From NCBI RefSeq assembly GCF_900101745.1, contig NZ_FNAD01000006.1, forward strand, positions 274,626 to 338,625: 64,000 nucleotides of DNA. The letters run 5' to 3'. Positions within the stretch are counted from its first letter, which is position 1. Each line of letters starts with the position of its first letter. A model generated the notes under the pieces. It did no database searches and was not told the origin of the DNA. It was given only the letters and a program-made list of their open reading frames with translations. Both the position numbers and the translations under genes were made by a program. Shown in pieces: positions 26,311-36,162 of the stretch. This DNA comes from Glycomyces harbinensis. Lineage in GTDB: Bacteria > Actinomycetota > Actinomycetes > Mycobacteriales > Micromonosporaceae.

Positions 26311-26329
26311 TTGCTAATAGTATCAGCAA
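26311..26329 (+). promoter_or_regulatory. Operator 2: 8-3-8 inverted repeat with one mismatch
   Basis: TTGCTAAT-AGT-ATCAGCAA follows operator 1 after one base (centres 20 bases apart, about two helical turns). The shared core is TTGCTRA. Two dimers could bind on the same face of the DNA. Confidence 0.6.
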
Positions 26330-26354
26330 GCGATAGCGACCTGGAGACCCCCAG

Positions 26355-28028
26355 ATGAATCCGGAGCACGAGACCGCTCACGACCTGCTCGTCGTGGGCG
26401 GAGGGCTCGGCGGCACCGCCGCCGCGCTGACCGCCGCCCGCCTCGGCCTCAGCGTGCTGCTCACCGAGGAGACCGACTGGCTCGGCGGACAGCTCACGGC
26501 CCAGGCCGTCCCCTCCGACGAGCACCCGTGGATCGAGACCGACCTCATCTCCGCCGGGTACAAGGAACTGCGCGAGCGCATCCGCGACTACTACCGCCGC
26601 AACTACCCGCTCACCGCGGAGGCCGCCGCCGAGCCCGCCCTCAACCCGGGCCTGGGCAACGTCAGCAAGATCTGCCACGAGCCTGAGGTCGGCGTCGCCG
26701 TCCTGGGCGAGATGCTCGCCCCCTACCGCTCGGCCGGGCGCATCACGGTCCTCTACGGGCACGTGCCCGTGGCCGCCCAGGTCGAGGGCGACCGCGTCAC
26801 GGCCGTCACCCTGCGCGACAAGTGGAACGGGCGCGACCGCACCGTCACCGCCCCGCTCGTGGTCGACGCCACCGAACTCGGCGACCTCCTCGAACTCGCC
26901 GGGGTCGAGCACGTCATCGGCGCCGAGTCCCACGCCCAGACCGGCGAACCCTACGCCGCGCCCGAACCCGTTCCGGGCGACCAGCAGTCGATCACCTGGT
27001 GCTTCCCCCTCGAATACCGCCCCGGCGAGGAGCACGTGGTCGACAAGCCCGCCTCCTACGACCACTGGCGCACCCACGTCGACGACTTCTGGCCCGGCCC
27101 CCAGCTGTCCTGGGAGAAGATCGACATCCACACCATGGGCGGCAAGACCAACCGCATCTTCGAAGGCGACCTCGACGCCGTGCGCGTGCCCGACCTGTGG
27201 CACTTCCGCCGCATCCGCGCCCGCAGCCAGTTCGACCCCGCCGTCATCGACACCGACATCTCGCTCGTGAACTGGCCCAACATCGACTACTGGGAGGCCC
27301 CGCTCCTCGGCGAGGGCATCGACGAGTCCGCCCGCGAGAAGGCCCTGCGCCGCTGCAAGGAACTGTCACTGTCCTATCTGCACTGGATGCAGACCGAGGC
27401 CCCGCGCCCCGACGGCGGCACCGGCTACCCGGGCCTGCGCCTGCGCCCCGACCTCACCGGCACCGACGACGGGCTCGCCAAGACCGCGTACATCCGCGAG
27501 GCCCGGCGCATCAAGGCCCGCTTCACGATCCTGGAGCAGCACGTCGCCGTCGTGGACCGTCCCGAAGGCCAGGGCGCCGAGCAGTTCGCCGACGCGGTCG
27601 GCGTGGGCCACTACAACATCGACCTGCACCCCAGCGCCGCCGGCGTCAACTACGTCAACCTGGAGACCTACCCGTTCCAGATCCCGCTCGGCGCGCTCCT
27701 GCCCGTCCGGGTCCGCAATCTCCTGCCCGCCAACAAGAACATCGGCACCACCCACATCACCAACGGCTGCTACCGGCTCCACCCGGTCGAGTGGTCGATC
27801 GGCGAGGCCGTCGGCGCCCTGGCCGCCCTGTGCGCCGCCGAACGCACCGAGCCGCACGCCGTCGGCGACTCCCCGAAGCTCACCGAGGACCTTCAGCGGC
27901 TCCTGACCGGCACCGTCGGCGCCCCCGTGGCCTGGCCCGAGGACGTCCGGCGGACCCGGCCCTCCCAGGCCTCCAAGAACGCGACCCCGGTGCTGGCCAA
28001 GCCGAAGAAGCGGGTGCCCGGTGTCTGA
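26355..28028 (+). CDS. FAD-dependent oxidoreductase (PF12831-like), first gene of the 14-kb operon
   Basis: The 557-residue protein begins with a FAD-binding loop (LLVVGGGLGGTAAAL), then DWLGGQLTAQAVPSDEH, VVDATELGDLLELAG and the C-terminal NIGTTHITNGCYRLHPVEW and IGEAVGALAALC. It closely parallels the enzyme at 55611-57221 in the second locus; both share LGGQLTAQ and SDEH. A redox step on an imported sugar is a reasonable role but unproven. Its C-terminus is Lys/Pro-rich. The stop overlaps the next gene by eight bases. Confidence 0.88.
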   Translation: MNPEHETAHDLLVVGGGLGGTAAALTAARLGLSVLLTEETDWLGGQLTAQAVPSDEHPWIETDLISAGYKELRERIRDYYRRNYPLTAEAAAEPALNPGLGNVSKICHEPEVGVAVLGEMLAPYRSAGRITVLYGHVPVAAQVEGDRVTAVTLRDKWNGRDRTVTAPLVVDATELGDLLELAGVEHVIGAESHAQTGEPYAAPEPVPGDQQSITWCFPLEYRPGEEHVVDKPASYDHWRTHVDDFWPGPQLSWEKIDIHTMGGKTNRIFEGDLDAVRVPDLWHFRRIRARSQFDPAVIDTDISLVNWPNIDYWEAPLLGEGIDESAREKALRRCKELSLSYLHWMQTEAPRPDGGTGYPGLRLRPDLTGTDDGLAKTAYIREARRIKARFTILEQHVAVVDRPEGQGAEQFADAVGVGHYNIDLHPSAAGVNYVNLETYPFQIPLGALLPVRVRNLLPANKNIGTTHITNGCYRLHPVEWSIGEAVGALAALCAAERTEPHAVGDSPKLTEDLQRLLTGTVGAPVAWPEDVRRTRPSQASKNATPVLAKPKKRVPGV

Positions 28029-29526
28029 CGTCCTCATCTACGGCGCCACCCCGGCCGGGATCATGGCCGCGCTGCGCCTGAGCCTGCGCGGCCACCGCGC
28101 CACCGTCCTCGAACCGACCGGCCACGTCGGCGGCATCGTCGCCGGCGGCCTCGTCAAGACCGACACCCCCGACGTCCCCGAAGCCCTCGCCGGGCTCACC
28201 CGCGACCGGTACTTCGCCGGAATCGGCGCCGAATACGGCGAGGACGGGCCCAAGTTCCTGTTCGAACCCAAAGCGGCCGAACGCGTCTCGCGGCGCCTCC
28301 TCGAGGAGGCCGGCGCCCTCGTCAAGACCGGGCGGCGCATCGGGTCCGGCGCCGACGTCGAGACCGACGGGAAGCGCGTCACCGCCGTCCGCACCGGCGG
28401 CGAATGGCACCGCGCCCGCTTCTTCATCGACGCCTCCTACGAAGGCGACCTCATGGCCGCCGCCGGCGTCCCGTACGCGGTCGGCCGCGAAGGCGCCTCC
28501 CGCTACGACGAGACCCTGGCCGGGTTCCAGCCCTCCCGCGCCTACCGAAGGGGCCCTTTCAAACCCAACACCGGCTACCCCGTCGGGCCCGTCCCCCGCA
28601 CCGCCGAGGGCGAAGGCGACCACAAGACCCAGGCGTACAACTTCCGCGGCGTCCTCACCAGGGAGGCCGACCGGCTGCCGTTCCCGAAACCCGAGGACTA
28701 CGACCCCGGCCGCTACGGGCACCTGCTCCAGCACCTGCGGGACCGCGGCGTCGCCGGGCTCTCCTCGATCGTCACGCACACCGCCGCGCTCCCGAACGGC
28801 AAGTTCCAGACCAACCAGGCCCTGTTCTTCGGATTCGACCTGCCCGGGGCCTCCTGGGACTACCCGGACGGCTCGTGGCGCCGCCGCGACGAGATCATCG
28901 CCGAGCAGGCCCGCTGGCACCAGGGGATGCTGTACTGGCTCGCCAACGACCCCGCGCTCCCCGAGTCCTTCCGGGCCGACGCGCGCACCTTCGGGCTCCC
29001 GCCCGACGAGTTCGCCGACAGCCCGCTCGGGCACGGCTTCCCGCACGCCCTCTACGTCCGCGAAGGCCGCCGGATGCTCGGACAGCACGTGCTCACCCAG
29101 CACGACCTGCTGCGCCCCCACAACACCAAGGCCACGTCCGTCGCCTGCTGGGCGTACGCCATGGACTCGCACGTGGTCCAGTACTACCCCGAAGGGGACG
29201 GCACGGTCGTCGGCGAAGGCACCTTGAGCGGCACCGTGGTCAACCCGGCCGTGGACCTGTACCAGATCCCCGCCGAAGTCCTGATGCCCTCGCGCGGCGG
29301 CGTCGAGAACCTCACCGTCGCGATCTGCTTCTCCGCCAGCCACGTCGGCTTCTCCTCCCCGCGCATGGAACCGAACTTCGGGATGCTCGGCGAGGCCTGC
29401 GGCGAACTCGCCGCCCAGTCCCTGCGCACTGGACTCCCGGTGCAGGACTACGACTACGCCGACCTCGCGGCCGCGCTCACGGAGCACGGGAGCGTCCTCG
29501 CACTGCCGCAGCAGGAAGGGGAGTGA
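28021..29526 (+). CDS. FAD-dependent oxidoreductase (PF12831-like), second gene of the operon
   Basis: This 501-residue enzyme has the loop VLIYGATPAGIMAALRL, then GHVGGIVAGGLVKTD, IDASYEGDLMAAAGV and a C-terminal MLGEACGELAAQS. It belongs to the same subgroup as the minus-strand enzyme at 24604-26166 (both have YGAT, IDA-YEGDLMA and YNFR), not to its direct neighbour. GTG 28021 lies inside the end of the previous gene (eight-base overlap). Having two dissimilar FAD enzymes in one operon suggests two successive oxidations or a heteromer. Confidence 0.88.
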   Translation: MSDVLIYGATPAGIMAALRLSLRGHRATVLEPTGHVGGIVAGGLVKTDTPDVPEALAGLTRDRYFAGIGAEYGEDGPKFLFEPKAAERVSRRLLEEAGALVKTGRRIGSGADVETDGKRVTAVRTGGEWHRARFFIDASYEGDLMAAAGVPYAVGREGASRYDETLAGFQPSRAYRRGPFKPNTGYPVGPVPRTAEGEGDHKTQAYNFRGVLTREADRLPFPKPEDYDPGRYGHLLQHLRDRGVAGLSSIVTHTAALPNGKFQTNQALFFGFDLPGASWDYPDGSWRRRDEIIAEQARWHQGMLYWLANDPALPESFRADARTFGLPPDEFADSPLGHGFPHALYVREGRRMLGQHVLTQHDLLRPHNTKATSVACWAYAMDSHVVQYYPEGDGTVVGEGTLSGTVVNPAVDLYQIPAEVLMPSRGGVENLTVAICFSASHVGFSSPRMEPNFGMLGEACGELAAQSLRTGLPVQDYDYADLAAALTEHGSVLALPQQEGE

Positions 29527-29527
29527 C

Positions 29528-32500
29528 GTGCCCGAGGTGATCGAATTCCCGATCGGCGGAGCGGACCTGCCCGCGTTCCAGCCCGGCCCGCTCGACGCCG
29601 AGGCCGGATGGCGCGACCACCGAGTCGAACTGCGCACCGCCGTGCCTTCTGAAGGGCATGGGCCCGAAGGGCACTGGCTGCTGCGCCTCGAATTCGACGC
29701 CGGACACGGGCCGTGCCCCGACCTGCTGATCGACCTCGACGGCGAACGCACGGGCCTTTTCCATCCCGAGGTCGTTCGCGAGGACCGCGCCGAGGTCTAC
29801 CGGCACGGGCCCATCGCCGGATCGGCGATCCTCGAAGTGCCGCTCGGGCCGCTCGCGGCGGGGCGGCACGCCATCGGCCTGACCACGACGCTCGACACGG
29901 CGGCCGCGACCGGCCCCGTCGCCGACCCCGGCGGGCCGACCCGCCACCGCGAGCAGTTCGGCCACCACTTCGGCAGCGGCATCACCTGGCGGCGCCTCGC
30001 GCTCGTCTCCTACGACGCGGCCGAAGCGAATGGCGTCCCGACCGCTCCCGCCACCGAGCCCGGAGCGCCGATCGGGACCGCGACCGAAGTGCCGACCGCA
30101 CCCGCGACCAGGGCCGCATCGGGAGCGCCGAGCGCGAGTGCTCCCGGCGCGCCGACCGCCGCGCACGTCGACCTCCGGTCGACGCCGCTGTTCATCGAAT
30201 CCGAAGGGCTGCAACAGCTCATCGACCTGACGGTCACGGTGCCGATCGGCACTGAACCGCCGCGCACCGCCGAAGTCCGTATCGGCGACCGGACCTGGAC
30301 GCACGGCCTCACCCGTCCCGGGCGCGACTTCGGCCAGTTCCGCGTCCGCTTCCCGGTCCCCGAACTCGCCGGGCCCACCGAGACCGAAGTGCGCCTCGGC
30401 AGTGTCGATCCCAACGCCGCCGGTTCCGGCGGTGTGGACTCGGGCGACGCCGCGGGCAACCGCGTCGCCAACGGCGGCGGCGGTTTCGAGGTTGCCGCAA
30501 CCGACGGCACCGGTGCCGATGACGCGGGCTTCAGCGATGTCGCCGCCAGCCCGGCCGCCAACGGCGCCACCGGCGGCGGTACCGCCGCCACCGACCGAGT
30601 CCGCTCCTTCAGCCGCGAACCCGTCGCGTTCATCCTCGAACCCAAGCGCAAGTGGACCGTTCACCTCATCCCGCACGTCCACCTCGACGTCGGCTACACC
30701 GACGTCCAGGGCAAAGTGCTCGAACTCCACTCCCGCAACCTCGACCGCGCCCTGGCCGCGCTCGACCGGAACGCGGACTTCGCGTTCTCCGTGGACGGCT
30801 CCCTCATCGTCGCCCAGTACCTCGCGACCCGCTCCCCGGAGAGGTCCGAGCGCGTGCTCGCCGCGCTCCGCTCCGGCCGCGTCTCCGTCAACGCCTTCCA
30901 CTCGCTCTTCCTGTCCGGGGTCGCGAGCCTCGAAGAGGTCTACCGCGCCGCCTACCTCGCCGCGCGGCTGCGCGAGGACCACGGCGTCCCCGTCGACTAC
31001 GCCAACCTCACCGACGTCCCCTCCTACAGCGCCGCCGTCCCGTCCATGCTGCGCGCCTTGGGCATCGACGCGTTCGTCGGCATCGAGAACCACCACCGAG
31101 GCGGCAACGCCGACTCCGACCTCCAGCACCTGGCCAGCCCCGTCATGTGGGAAGGCGTCGACGGCTCCCGCGTTCTCGCCCACTTCTCCGACACCTACTC
31201 GCAGCTGCGGTTCATGGCCGGCGACCCCCAGACCCTCCCCGGCGGCGCGCACGCCCTCGACCGGTTCCTCGCCCGCTACGAGCGGGACGACTACCTCCCG
31301 CACGACCTGCCCGTCATCGGCACCCACGCCGACAACGAAGACCTCGCCGACGGCGACGCCGCGTTCGCCGCCCGCTGGAACGCCGCCTACGCCTGGCCCC
31401 GGATCGCGGTGTCCACCATGGCCGGATACCTCGACGCGGTCCGGCCCCTCGCCGACCGGCTCCCGGTGTGGCGCGGCGACGGCGGCTCCTACTGGGAGGA
31501 CGGCGTCGGCACCGGCGCCACCGTCGCCGCCGAGCACCGCCGCACCCAGACCGCGCTCCCCGTAGCCGAAGCGCTCACCGCGCTCGTCGCCCGGGCCGAC
31601 GACACCTACCGCCCCAACCGCGCCGCCCTCGACGCCGCCTGGGAAGGCGCCCTCTTCGGCTGCGAGCACACCTGGACCTGGTCCCACGCCAACGCCCACC
31701 CGCACGGCGAACAGGTCGGCGACCAGCTCGACTGGAAGCGCCACCAGGTCCACACCGGCCACCGCAACGCCGTTGACGAGACCCGCCGCGCCCTCTCCCA
31801 GCTCGGCGAACTCGTCACCACCGACGGCCCCACGGTGCTCGCGCACAACCCGCTCGGCTGGGCCCGCGACGTCGAGATCGAAGTCGAAGCCCCCGCCGGG
31901 ACCCCGTTCCTCCTCAACGGCGCCCCGCTCCCGACCGAGGCGCTCGCCGACTGCGACGGCCTCGTACGCCACCGACTCACCGTCCCCGACGTGCCGCCCT
32001 TCGGCTACCGCACCGTCCCCATGGGCTCGGCCCGCACCCTCGCTCCCGGCGAGGAAGGCGGCCAGGCCGAACGCGCCGCCGCCGCGGGCGACGACTGGCG
32101 TCCCGTCCCCGAGACGCTGACGACCGACCGCTGGGAACTCGCCCTCGCCCCCGACACCGGCGCGGTCCGCTCCCTCACCCACCGCCCGACCGGCCGGACC
32201 CTGCTCGACACCAGCTCCGCGTGGCACCTCGGCGACGTCCTCTACGTCCTCAACGGACCCGACACCCTCACCCGCGGCGACCATCCGGACGCCTTCACGC
32301 ACTCCGGTGCGCCGCATACGCATCCGCACCCGCCGCGCAGCACCCTCTCGGGCCGCCGCCCGATCGCCGACCCGCCCGAACTCACCGTCACCGCCGCCGC
32401 GATGCGCCCGGTCGGCCTGCGCCGCACCTACGACGGCTGGCGCCTGCGCACCGTCGGCACCGCCCCGAACCTCCCGCACGTCGAAGTCGACCTCCTCCTG

Positions 32501-33295
32501 CGCGACGGCGACGACCGCGTCGACGTCCTCGTCCGCCTCGAAAAGAAGCGCGAACTCGCGAAGGAGGCCGTCTACGTCGCCTTCCCCTTCGCCGCCGAGG
32601 ACCCGCGCCTGGCCTACGACCGCCAGCAGGGCTGGATCGACCCGGCCACCGACCACGCCCCCGGCGCCTGCCACGAGTGGTTCACCACCCAGTACGGCGT
32701 GACCGTCTCCTCCGGGCCGGGCGGCCCCGCCGTCGTGTGGACCAGCGCCGACGCGCCCCTGTTCACCGCCGGCGACATCGTCCGCGGCGCCTGGCCCGAA
32801 CAGTTCCACATCCCCAACGGCTCGATCTTCTCGTGGGTCATGAACAACTACTGGCCCACCAACACCCCGCCCGAACAGGACGGCACCCTCGAACTGCGGT
32901 ACGCGTTCACGCCGATGCCCGCCTTCGACGCCGCCGCGGCGGGCCGCTTCGGCCGCGAGGTCCGCTTCCCCGGTGTCCCCGGCGAAGTGAACCGGCTCGA
33001 CAAGTTCGACACCGAACCCAGGCCACTCCCAGCCGACGCCGCCTCCCTGCTCGACCTCGACCTGCCGCCCGAAGTCCACGCCACCGTCGCCGAACCGCGC
33101 GACCGCCGCGGCCTCCTCGTGCGCTTCCAGGACCTCTCCGGGCGCGGCACCCGAGTGCCGCTCCCGACCACCGGCACCGCGGTGCGCTGCACCGCCGACG
33201 AGACCCCGCTCGAACCGCTCCTCGACGCCACGGTCACCTTGCGGCCCTGGGAAGTCGTTTCGATCCTCCTGCACGAGAACGGAGACGCCCGATGA
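29528..33295 (+). CDS. Alpha-mannosidase-like glycoside hydrolase, GH38 family, with low-complexity inserts
   Basis: This 1255-residue protein has the GH38 zinc motif PHVHLDVGYTD (His383, Asp387) and a candidate nucleophile Asp496 in NLTDVPSYSA. A third stretch GTHADNEDLADGD supplies further active-site residues. It should remove alpha-mannosyl or related residues inside the cell; no signal peptide is seen. Before the catalytic domain lie an N-terminal sandwich-like domain (about 1-160), an Ala/Pro-rich linker (about 166-212), a second small domain, and a Gly/Ala-rich linker (about 295-358). Such linkers are odd in a cytoplasmic enzyme. GTG 29528 lies one base after the previous stop; its stop overlaps the next start. 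Confidence 0.88.
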   Translation: MPEVIEFPIGGADLPAFQPGPLDAEAGWRDHRVELRTAVPSEGHGPEGHWLLRLEFDAGHGPCPDLLIDLDGERTGLFHPEVVREDRAEVYRHGPIAGSAILEVPLGPLAAGRHAIGLTTTLDTAAATGPVADPGGPTRHREQFGHHFGSGITWRRLALVSYDAAEANGVPTAPATEPGAPIGTATEVPTAPATRAASGAPSASAPGAPTAAHVDLRSTPLFIESEGLQQLIDLTVTVPIGTEPPRTAEVRIGDRTWTHGLTRPGRDFGQFRVRFPVPELAGPTETEVRLGSVDPNAAGSGGVDSGDAAGNRVANGGGGFEVAATDGTGADDAGFSDVAASPAANGATGGGTAATDRVRSFSREPVAFILEPKRKWTVHLIPHVHLDVGYTDVQGKVLELHSRNLDRALAALDRNADFAFSVDGSLIVAQYLATRSPERSERVLAALRSGRVSVNAFHSLFLSGVASLEEVYRAAYLAARLREDHGVPVDYANLTDVPSYSAAVPSMLRALGIDAFVGIENHHRGGNADSDLQHLASPVMWEGVDGSRVLAHFSDTYSQLRFMAGDPQTLPGGAHALDRFLARYERDDYLPHDLPVIGTHADNEDLADGDAAFAARWNAAYAWPRIAVSTMAGYLDAVRPLADRLPVWRGDGGSYWEDGVGTGATVAAEHRRTQTALPVAEALTALVARADDTYRPNRAALDAAWEGALFGCEHTWTWSHANAHPHGEQVGDQLDWKRHQVHTGHRNAVDETRRALSQLGELVTTDGPTVLAHNPLGWARDVEIEVEAPAGTPFLLNGAPLPTEALADCDGLVRHRLTVPDVPPFGYRTVPMGSARTLAPGEEGGQAERAAAAGDDWRPVPETLTTDRWELALAPDTGAVRSLTHRPTGRTLLDTSSAWHLGDVLYVLNGPDTLTRGDHPDAFTHSGAPHTHPHPPRSTLSGRRPIADPPELTVTAAAMRPVGLRRTYDGWRLRTVGTAPNLPHVEVDLLLRDGDDRVDVLVRLEKKRELAKEAVYVAFPFAAEDPRLAYDRQQGWIDPATDHAPGACHEWFTTQYGVTVSSGPGGPAVVWTSADAPLFTAGDIVRGAWPEQFHIPNGSIFSWVMNNYWPTNTPPEQDGTLELRYAFTPMPAFDAAAAGRFGREVRFPGVPGEVNRLDKFDTEPRPLPADAASLLDLDLPPEVHATVAEPRDRRGLLVRFQDLSGRGTRVPLPTTGTAVRCTADETPLEPLLDATVTLRPWEVVSILLHENGDAR

Positions 33296-34503
33296 GACGG
33301 CGAAGCCTCCTCGGCGCCACCGCCGCGGCCACCGGCACCGCGCTGATCGGCGCACCCGCCGCCGCCCAGACGACCGGACCGCGCGTCGGCACCTGGGCCG
33401 CGGGCGCCTACGGCCTCACCGGCGTCACCTTCGGCGCCCAGACCGGCCGGTTCATCCTGCGCACCAGCGTCGGCGGCACCAACCCCCGCCTGCGCCTCTC
33501 CAACGTCGCAGGCGCCGAACCGATCACCGTCACCAGCGTCCACCTCGGACTCCACGCCGGAGGCGGCGCCGTCGCGGCGGGCACCAACCGCCCCGTCACC
33601 TTCGGCGGCGCCGACACCGTCGTCATCGCCGCCGGTGCGGTCGTCCTCTCCGACCCCGTCGACCTCGTGCTCGCACCCGAAGCGGACCTCGCCGTCAGCG
33701 TCCACGCGCCCGCACCGATCGGCGACGTCACCGGCCACAGCATCGCCGCGCAGCGCTCGTACCTCACCACCGGCGGCGACCACGCCGCCGACGAGACGGC
33801 CGCCGCGTTCACCGCGACCGTCTCGCAGTGGTACCTCATCGACGAACTCACGGTTGAACTCGAAGCCGACGGCGGATCCGTCGTCTGCCTCGGCGACTCG
33901 ATCACCGACGGCGTCGGCTCGGTGGCGGGCACCAACCAGCGCTGGCCCGACTTCCTGGCCCGGCGGCTCCTCGCCGCCGGCGGCGCGCTGAGCCGCGTCG
34001 GCGTCCTCAACGAAGGCATCGCCGGCAACCGCGTCCTGTGGAACAGCGCCTCGCCGTCGAGCCAGGCCCGGCTCGACCGCGACGTGCTCTCCCATCCCGG
34101 CGTCCACGCGGTCGTCCTCGTCGAGGGCATCAACGACATCGCGGGCGGCAAGGCCGCAAGCCCGGGCGACCTCATCGACGCCTACGGCCACCTGCGCGAA
34201 CGCCTCAACCTCCACGGCATCCGCCTCGTCTGCGGCACCATCACGCCGTGGCTGGGCTCGGCGAGTTTCACCGAACCGAAAGAGGCGATCCGGACGGCCG
34301 TCAACACCGCCGTCCGCGACGGCCTCGCCGACGGCACGGTCGACTTCGACGCCGCCGTCCGCGACCCCGACGACCCCAGGCGCCTGCTCCCGGCATACGA
34401 CTCCGGCGGCGGCGTCCACCTCACCCCGGCCGGATACCAGGCCATGGCCGGAGCAGTCGACCTCGCGCTGCTCGGGCCCCAACCCTTCACCAGTAGAACC
34501 TGA
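33292..34503 (+). CDS. Exported SGNH/GDSL hydrolase (esterase)
   Basis: The 403-residue protein begins with an Arg-rich hydrophobic signal (MRRRSLLGATAAATGTALIG, ending APAAA), so it is exported. After a beta-rich part (about 30-190) comes the SGNH catalytic domain: Ser203 in LGDSITDG, the Gly block in NEGIAGNRV, Asn in EGINDIAGG, and the Asp-His pair near GGGVHLTPAGY. It probably removes acetyl or other acyl groups from a polysaccharide outside the cell. ATGA overlap with the GH38 stop fixes the start. Confidence 0.9.
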   Translation: MRRRSLLGATAAATGTALIGAPAAAQTTGPRVGTWAAGAYGLTGVTFGAQTGRFILRTSVGGTNPRLRLSNVAGAEPITVTSVHLGLHAGGGAVAAGTNRPVTFGGADTVVIAAGAVVLSDPVDLVLAPEADLAVSVHAPAPIGDVTGHSIAAQRSYLTTGGDHAADETAAAFTATVSQWYLIDELTVELEADGGSVVCLGDSITDGVGSVAGTNQRWPDFLARRLLAAGGALSRVGVLNEGIAGNRVLWNSASPSSQARLDRDVLSHPGVHAVVLVEGINDIAGGKAASPGDLIDAYGHLRERLNLHGIRLVCGTITPWLGSASFTEPKEAIRTAVNTAVRDGLADGTVDFDAAVRDPDDPRRLLPAYDSGGGVHLTPAGYQAMAGAVDLALLGPQPFTSRT

Positions 34504-34515
34504 TCGGAGCTGATC

Positions 34516-36162
34516 ATGAGTGACATCCACATCGGCAGGCGCGGCCTGCTGCGAGCGACCGGCGGCGCCGCCGTCATCGCCGCCTCCGGAGGCCTCGCCG
34601 CCTGCGGCGACGGCGCCGGCACCGGCGAAGCCCAGTCCCTGAGCGAGACCGGCGTCGAACTGCCGAGCTACATTCCCACCGAACTCGCCGCCCCGGACCT
34701 CGCCGCCACCGAGGACGGCGTCCTCGCCGGGTACTACCGGTTCCCGCGCGACCTCGTGAACGCCTTCGAGGCCCCGCCCGCCGACGGCGCCGGCACCGTC
34801 TCGATCCTCACCAACATGTTCAACCCGGTCCCGCCCGGCATGGGCGACAACGCCTACTGGCAGGCTGTCAACGACTCGGTCGGCGCCGAACTCGACATCA
34901 CCATGACCCCGGCGGCGGACTACCTCGCGAAGCTCTCCACGGTCATCGCCAGCGGCGACCTGCCCGACATGATGCTGATCGCCTCGACCCTCGCCAACCG
35001 CTCCGAGGTCCTGAGCAACCTCTGCGCCGACCTGTCCGGGCACCTCTCGGGCGACAAGGTCGCCGACTACCCGTTCCTCGCGAACTTCCCGACCGACTCC
35101 TGGCTCCCGAGCGTCTACAACGGCGGCATCTACGGCATCCCGAACCCGCGCGCGATCGTCGGCACCGTCATGTTCGCCCGTTCGGACCTGTTCGCGGCGA
35201 AGAGCCTCAACCTCGCGCCCGGCAGCTTCGACGAACTCGTGGAGATCGCCACCGAGCTGACCGACCCGGGCGCGAACCGCTGGGCCTTCGGCAACCCGCG
35301 CGGCCTCATCACCTACGTCGCCAACATGCTCGGCGTCCCGAACGTGTGGCGCGAGGAGGGCGGCAAGTTCACCTCCGAGTTCGAGACCGAGGAGCGCCGC
35401 GAAGCGGTCGCCCGCGTGGCCGAACTCGTCGAGGCCGGGCTCTTCCACCCCGACGCCGCGAGCGAGAACATCAACCTGCGCGACCTGCTCGGCAACGGCA
35501 CCATCGCGATCGGACCCGACGGGTACGCCGCCTGGGACCTCATCGCCGACACCTACGGCATCGAGATCGCCGGCGTCCCCGCCCCGTCCTACGACGGCGG
35601 CGGCGAGGGCGTCCAGCGCGCCGGGTCGGCCAGCTTCGGCATGATCGCGTTCAAGCAGGCCGACGACGACCGGATCGCCCAGCTCCTGTCGGTCGCGAAC
35701 TGGCTCGCCGCCCCCATCGGCAGCAACGAGTACATGCTCCGCAAGTTCGGCGTTGAAGGCCGGCACTTCAACTGGGAGGGCGACACGCCCGTCAAGACCG
35801 AGCTCGGCTCCAACGAGACCACCGTCCCGTTCGAGTACGTCACCGACGCCACGCCGATCCTCGGCCCGCGCGAGCAGGCCCGCGTGGACGCCCAGCGCGC
35901 CTACCAGGAGACCGTGATCTCCCGGGTCGTCCGCGACCCGTCGATCGGCTTCTACTCAGACACCGCGATCAACAAGGCGGGGGAGCTGTCCGACATCGTC
36001 AAGGCCGCCGAACTCGACATCGTCTCCGGCCGCAAGGGCATCGAGGCCTGGGACGAGGCCGTCTCGGCGTGGCGCGCCGCGGGCGGCGACGACATCCGCG
36101 CCGAGTACGAGGCCGCGGTCGCCGAGACCGAGGCGTCCCCGTCCGAGAGCGCCGGGAACTGA
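34516..36162 (+). CDS. Extracellular sugar-binding lipoprotein, LplA type
   Basis: This 548-residue substrate-binding protein has a twin-Arg-containing signal (GRRGLLRATGG) and a lipobox LAAC at about residue 35. Its length and pairing with two unlike permeases match LplA-type binding proteins for oligosaccharides and breakdown products of polymers. A GGAG site six bases upstream supports ATG 34516. The stop overlaps the next ATG by one base. Binding partner: the permease pair at 36162-38059. Confidence 0.92.
   Translation: MSDIHIGRRGLLRATGGAAVIAASGGLAACGDGAGTGEAQSLSETGVELPSYIPTELAAPDLAATEDGVLAGYYRFPRDLVNAFEAPPADGAGTVSILTNMFNPVPPGMGDNAYWQAVNDSVGAELDITMTPAADYLAKLSTVIASGDLPDMMLIASTLANRSEVLSNLCADLSGHLSGDKVADYPFLANFPTDSWLPSVYNGGIYGIPNPRAIVGTVMFARSDLFAAKSLNLAPGSFDELVEIATELTDPGANRWAFGNPRGLITYVANMLGVPNVWREEGGKFTSEFETEERREAVARVAELVEAGLFHPDAASENINLRDLLGNGTIAIGPDGYAAWDLIADTYGIEIAGVPAPSYDGGGEGVQRAGSASFGMIAFKQADDDRIAQLLSVANWLAAPIGSNEYMLRKFGVEGRHFNWEGDTPVKTELGSNETTVPFEYVTDATPILGPREQARVDAQRAYQETVISRVVRDPSIGFYSDTAINKAGELSDIVKAAELDIVSGRKGIEAWDEAVSAWRAAGGDDIRAEYEAAVAETEASPSESAGN

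Noticed and set aside
24604..29526. Recent duplication of FAD oxidoreductase genes by a mobile element
   Set aside because: The enzymes fall in two distinct sub-types with divergent sequence, and no transposase, flanking repeat or attachment site is seen.
29477..33355. A 1292-codon open frame antisense to the GH38 gene
   Set aside because: The sense strand encodes a clear mannosidase; the antisense product is Gly/Val/Glu-rich low-complexity and has no plausible start or domain.
32848..35766. A 972-codon minus-strand frame across GH38, SGNH hydrolase and binding protein
   Set aside because: It spans three sense genes with strong motifs and overlapping junctions; it is a codon-bias shadow.
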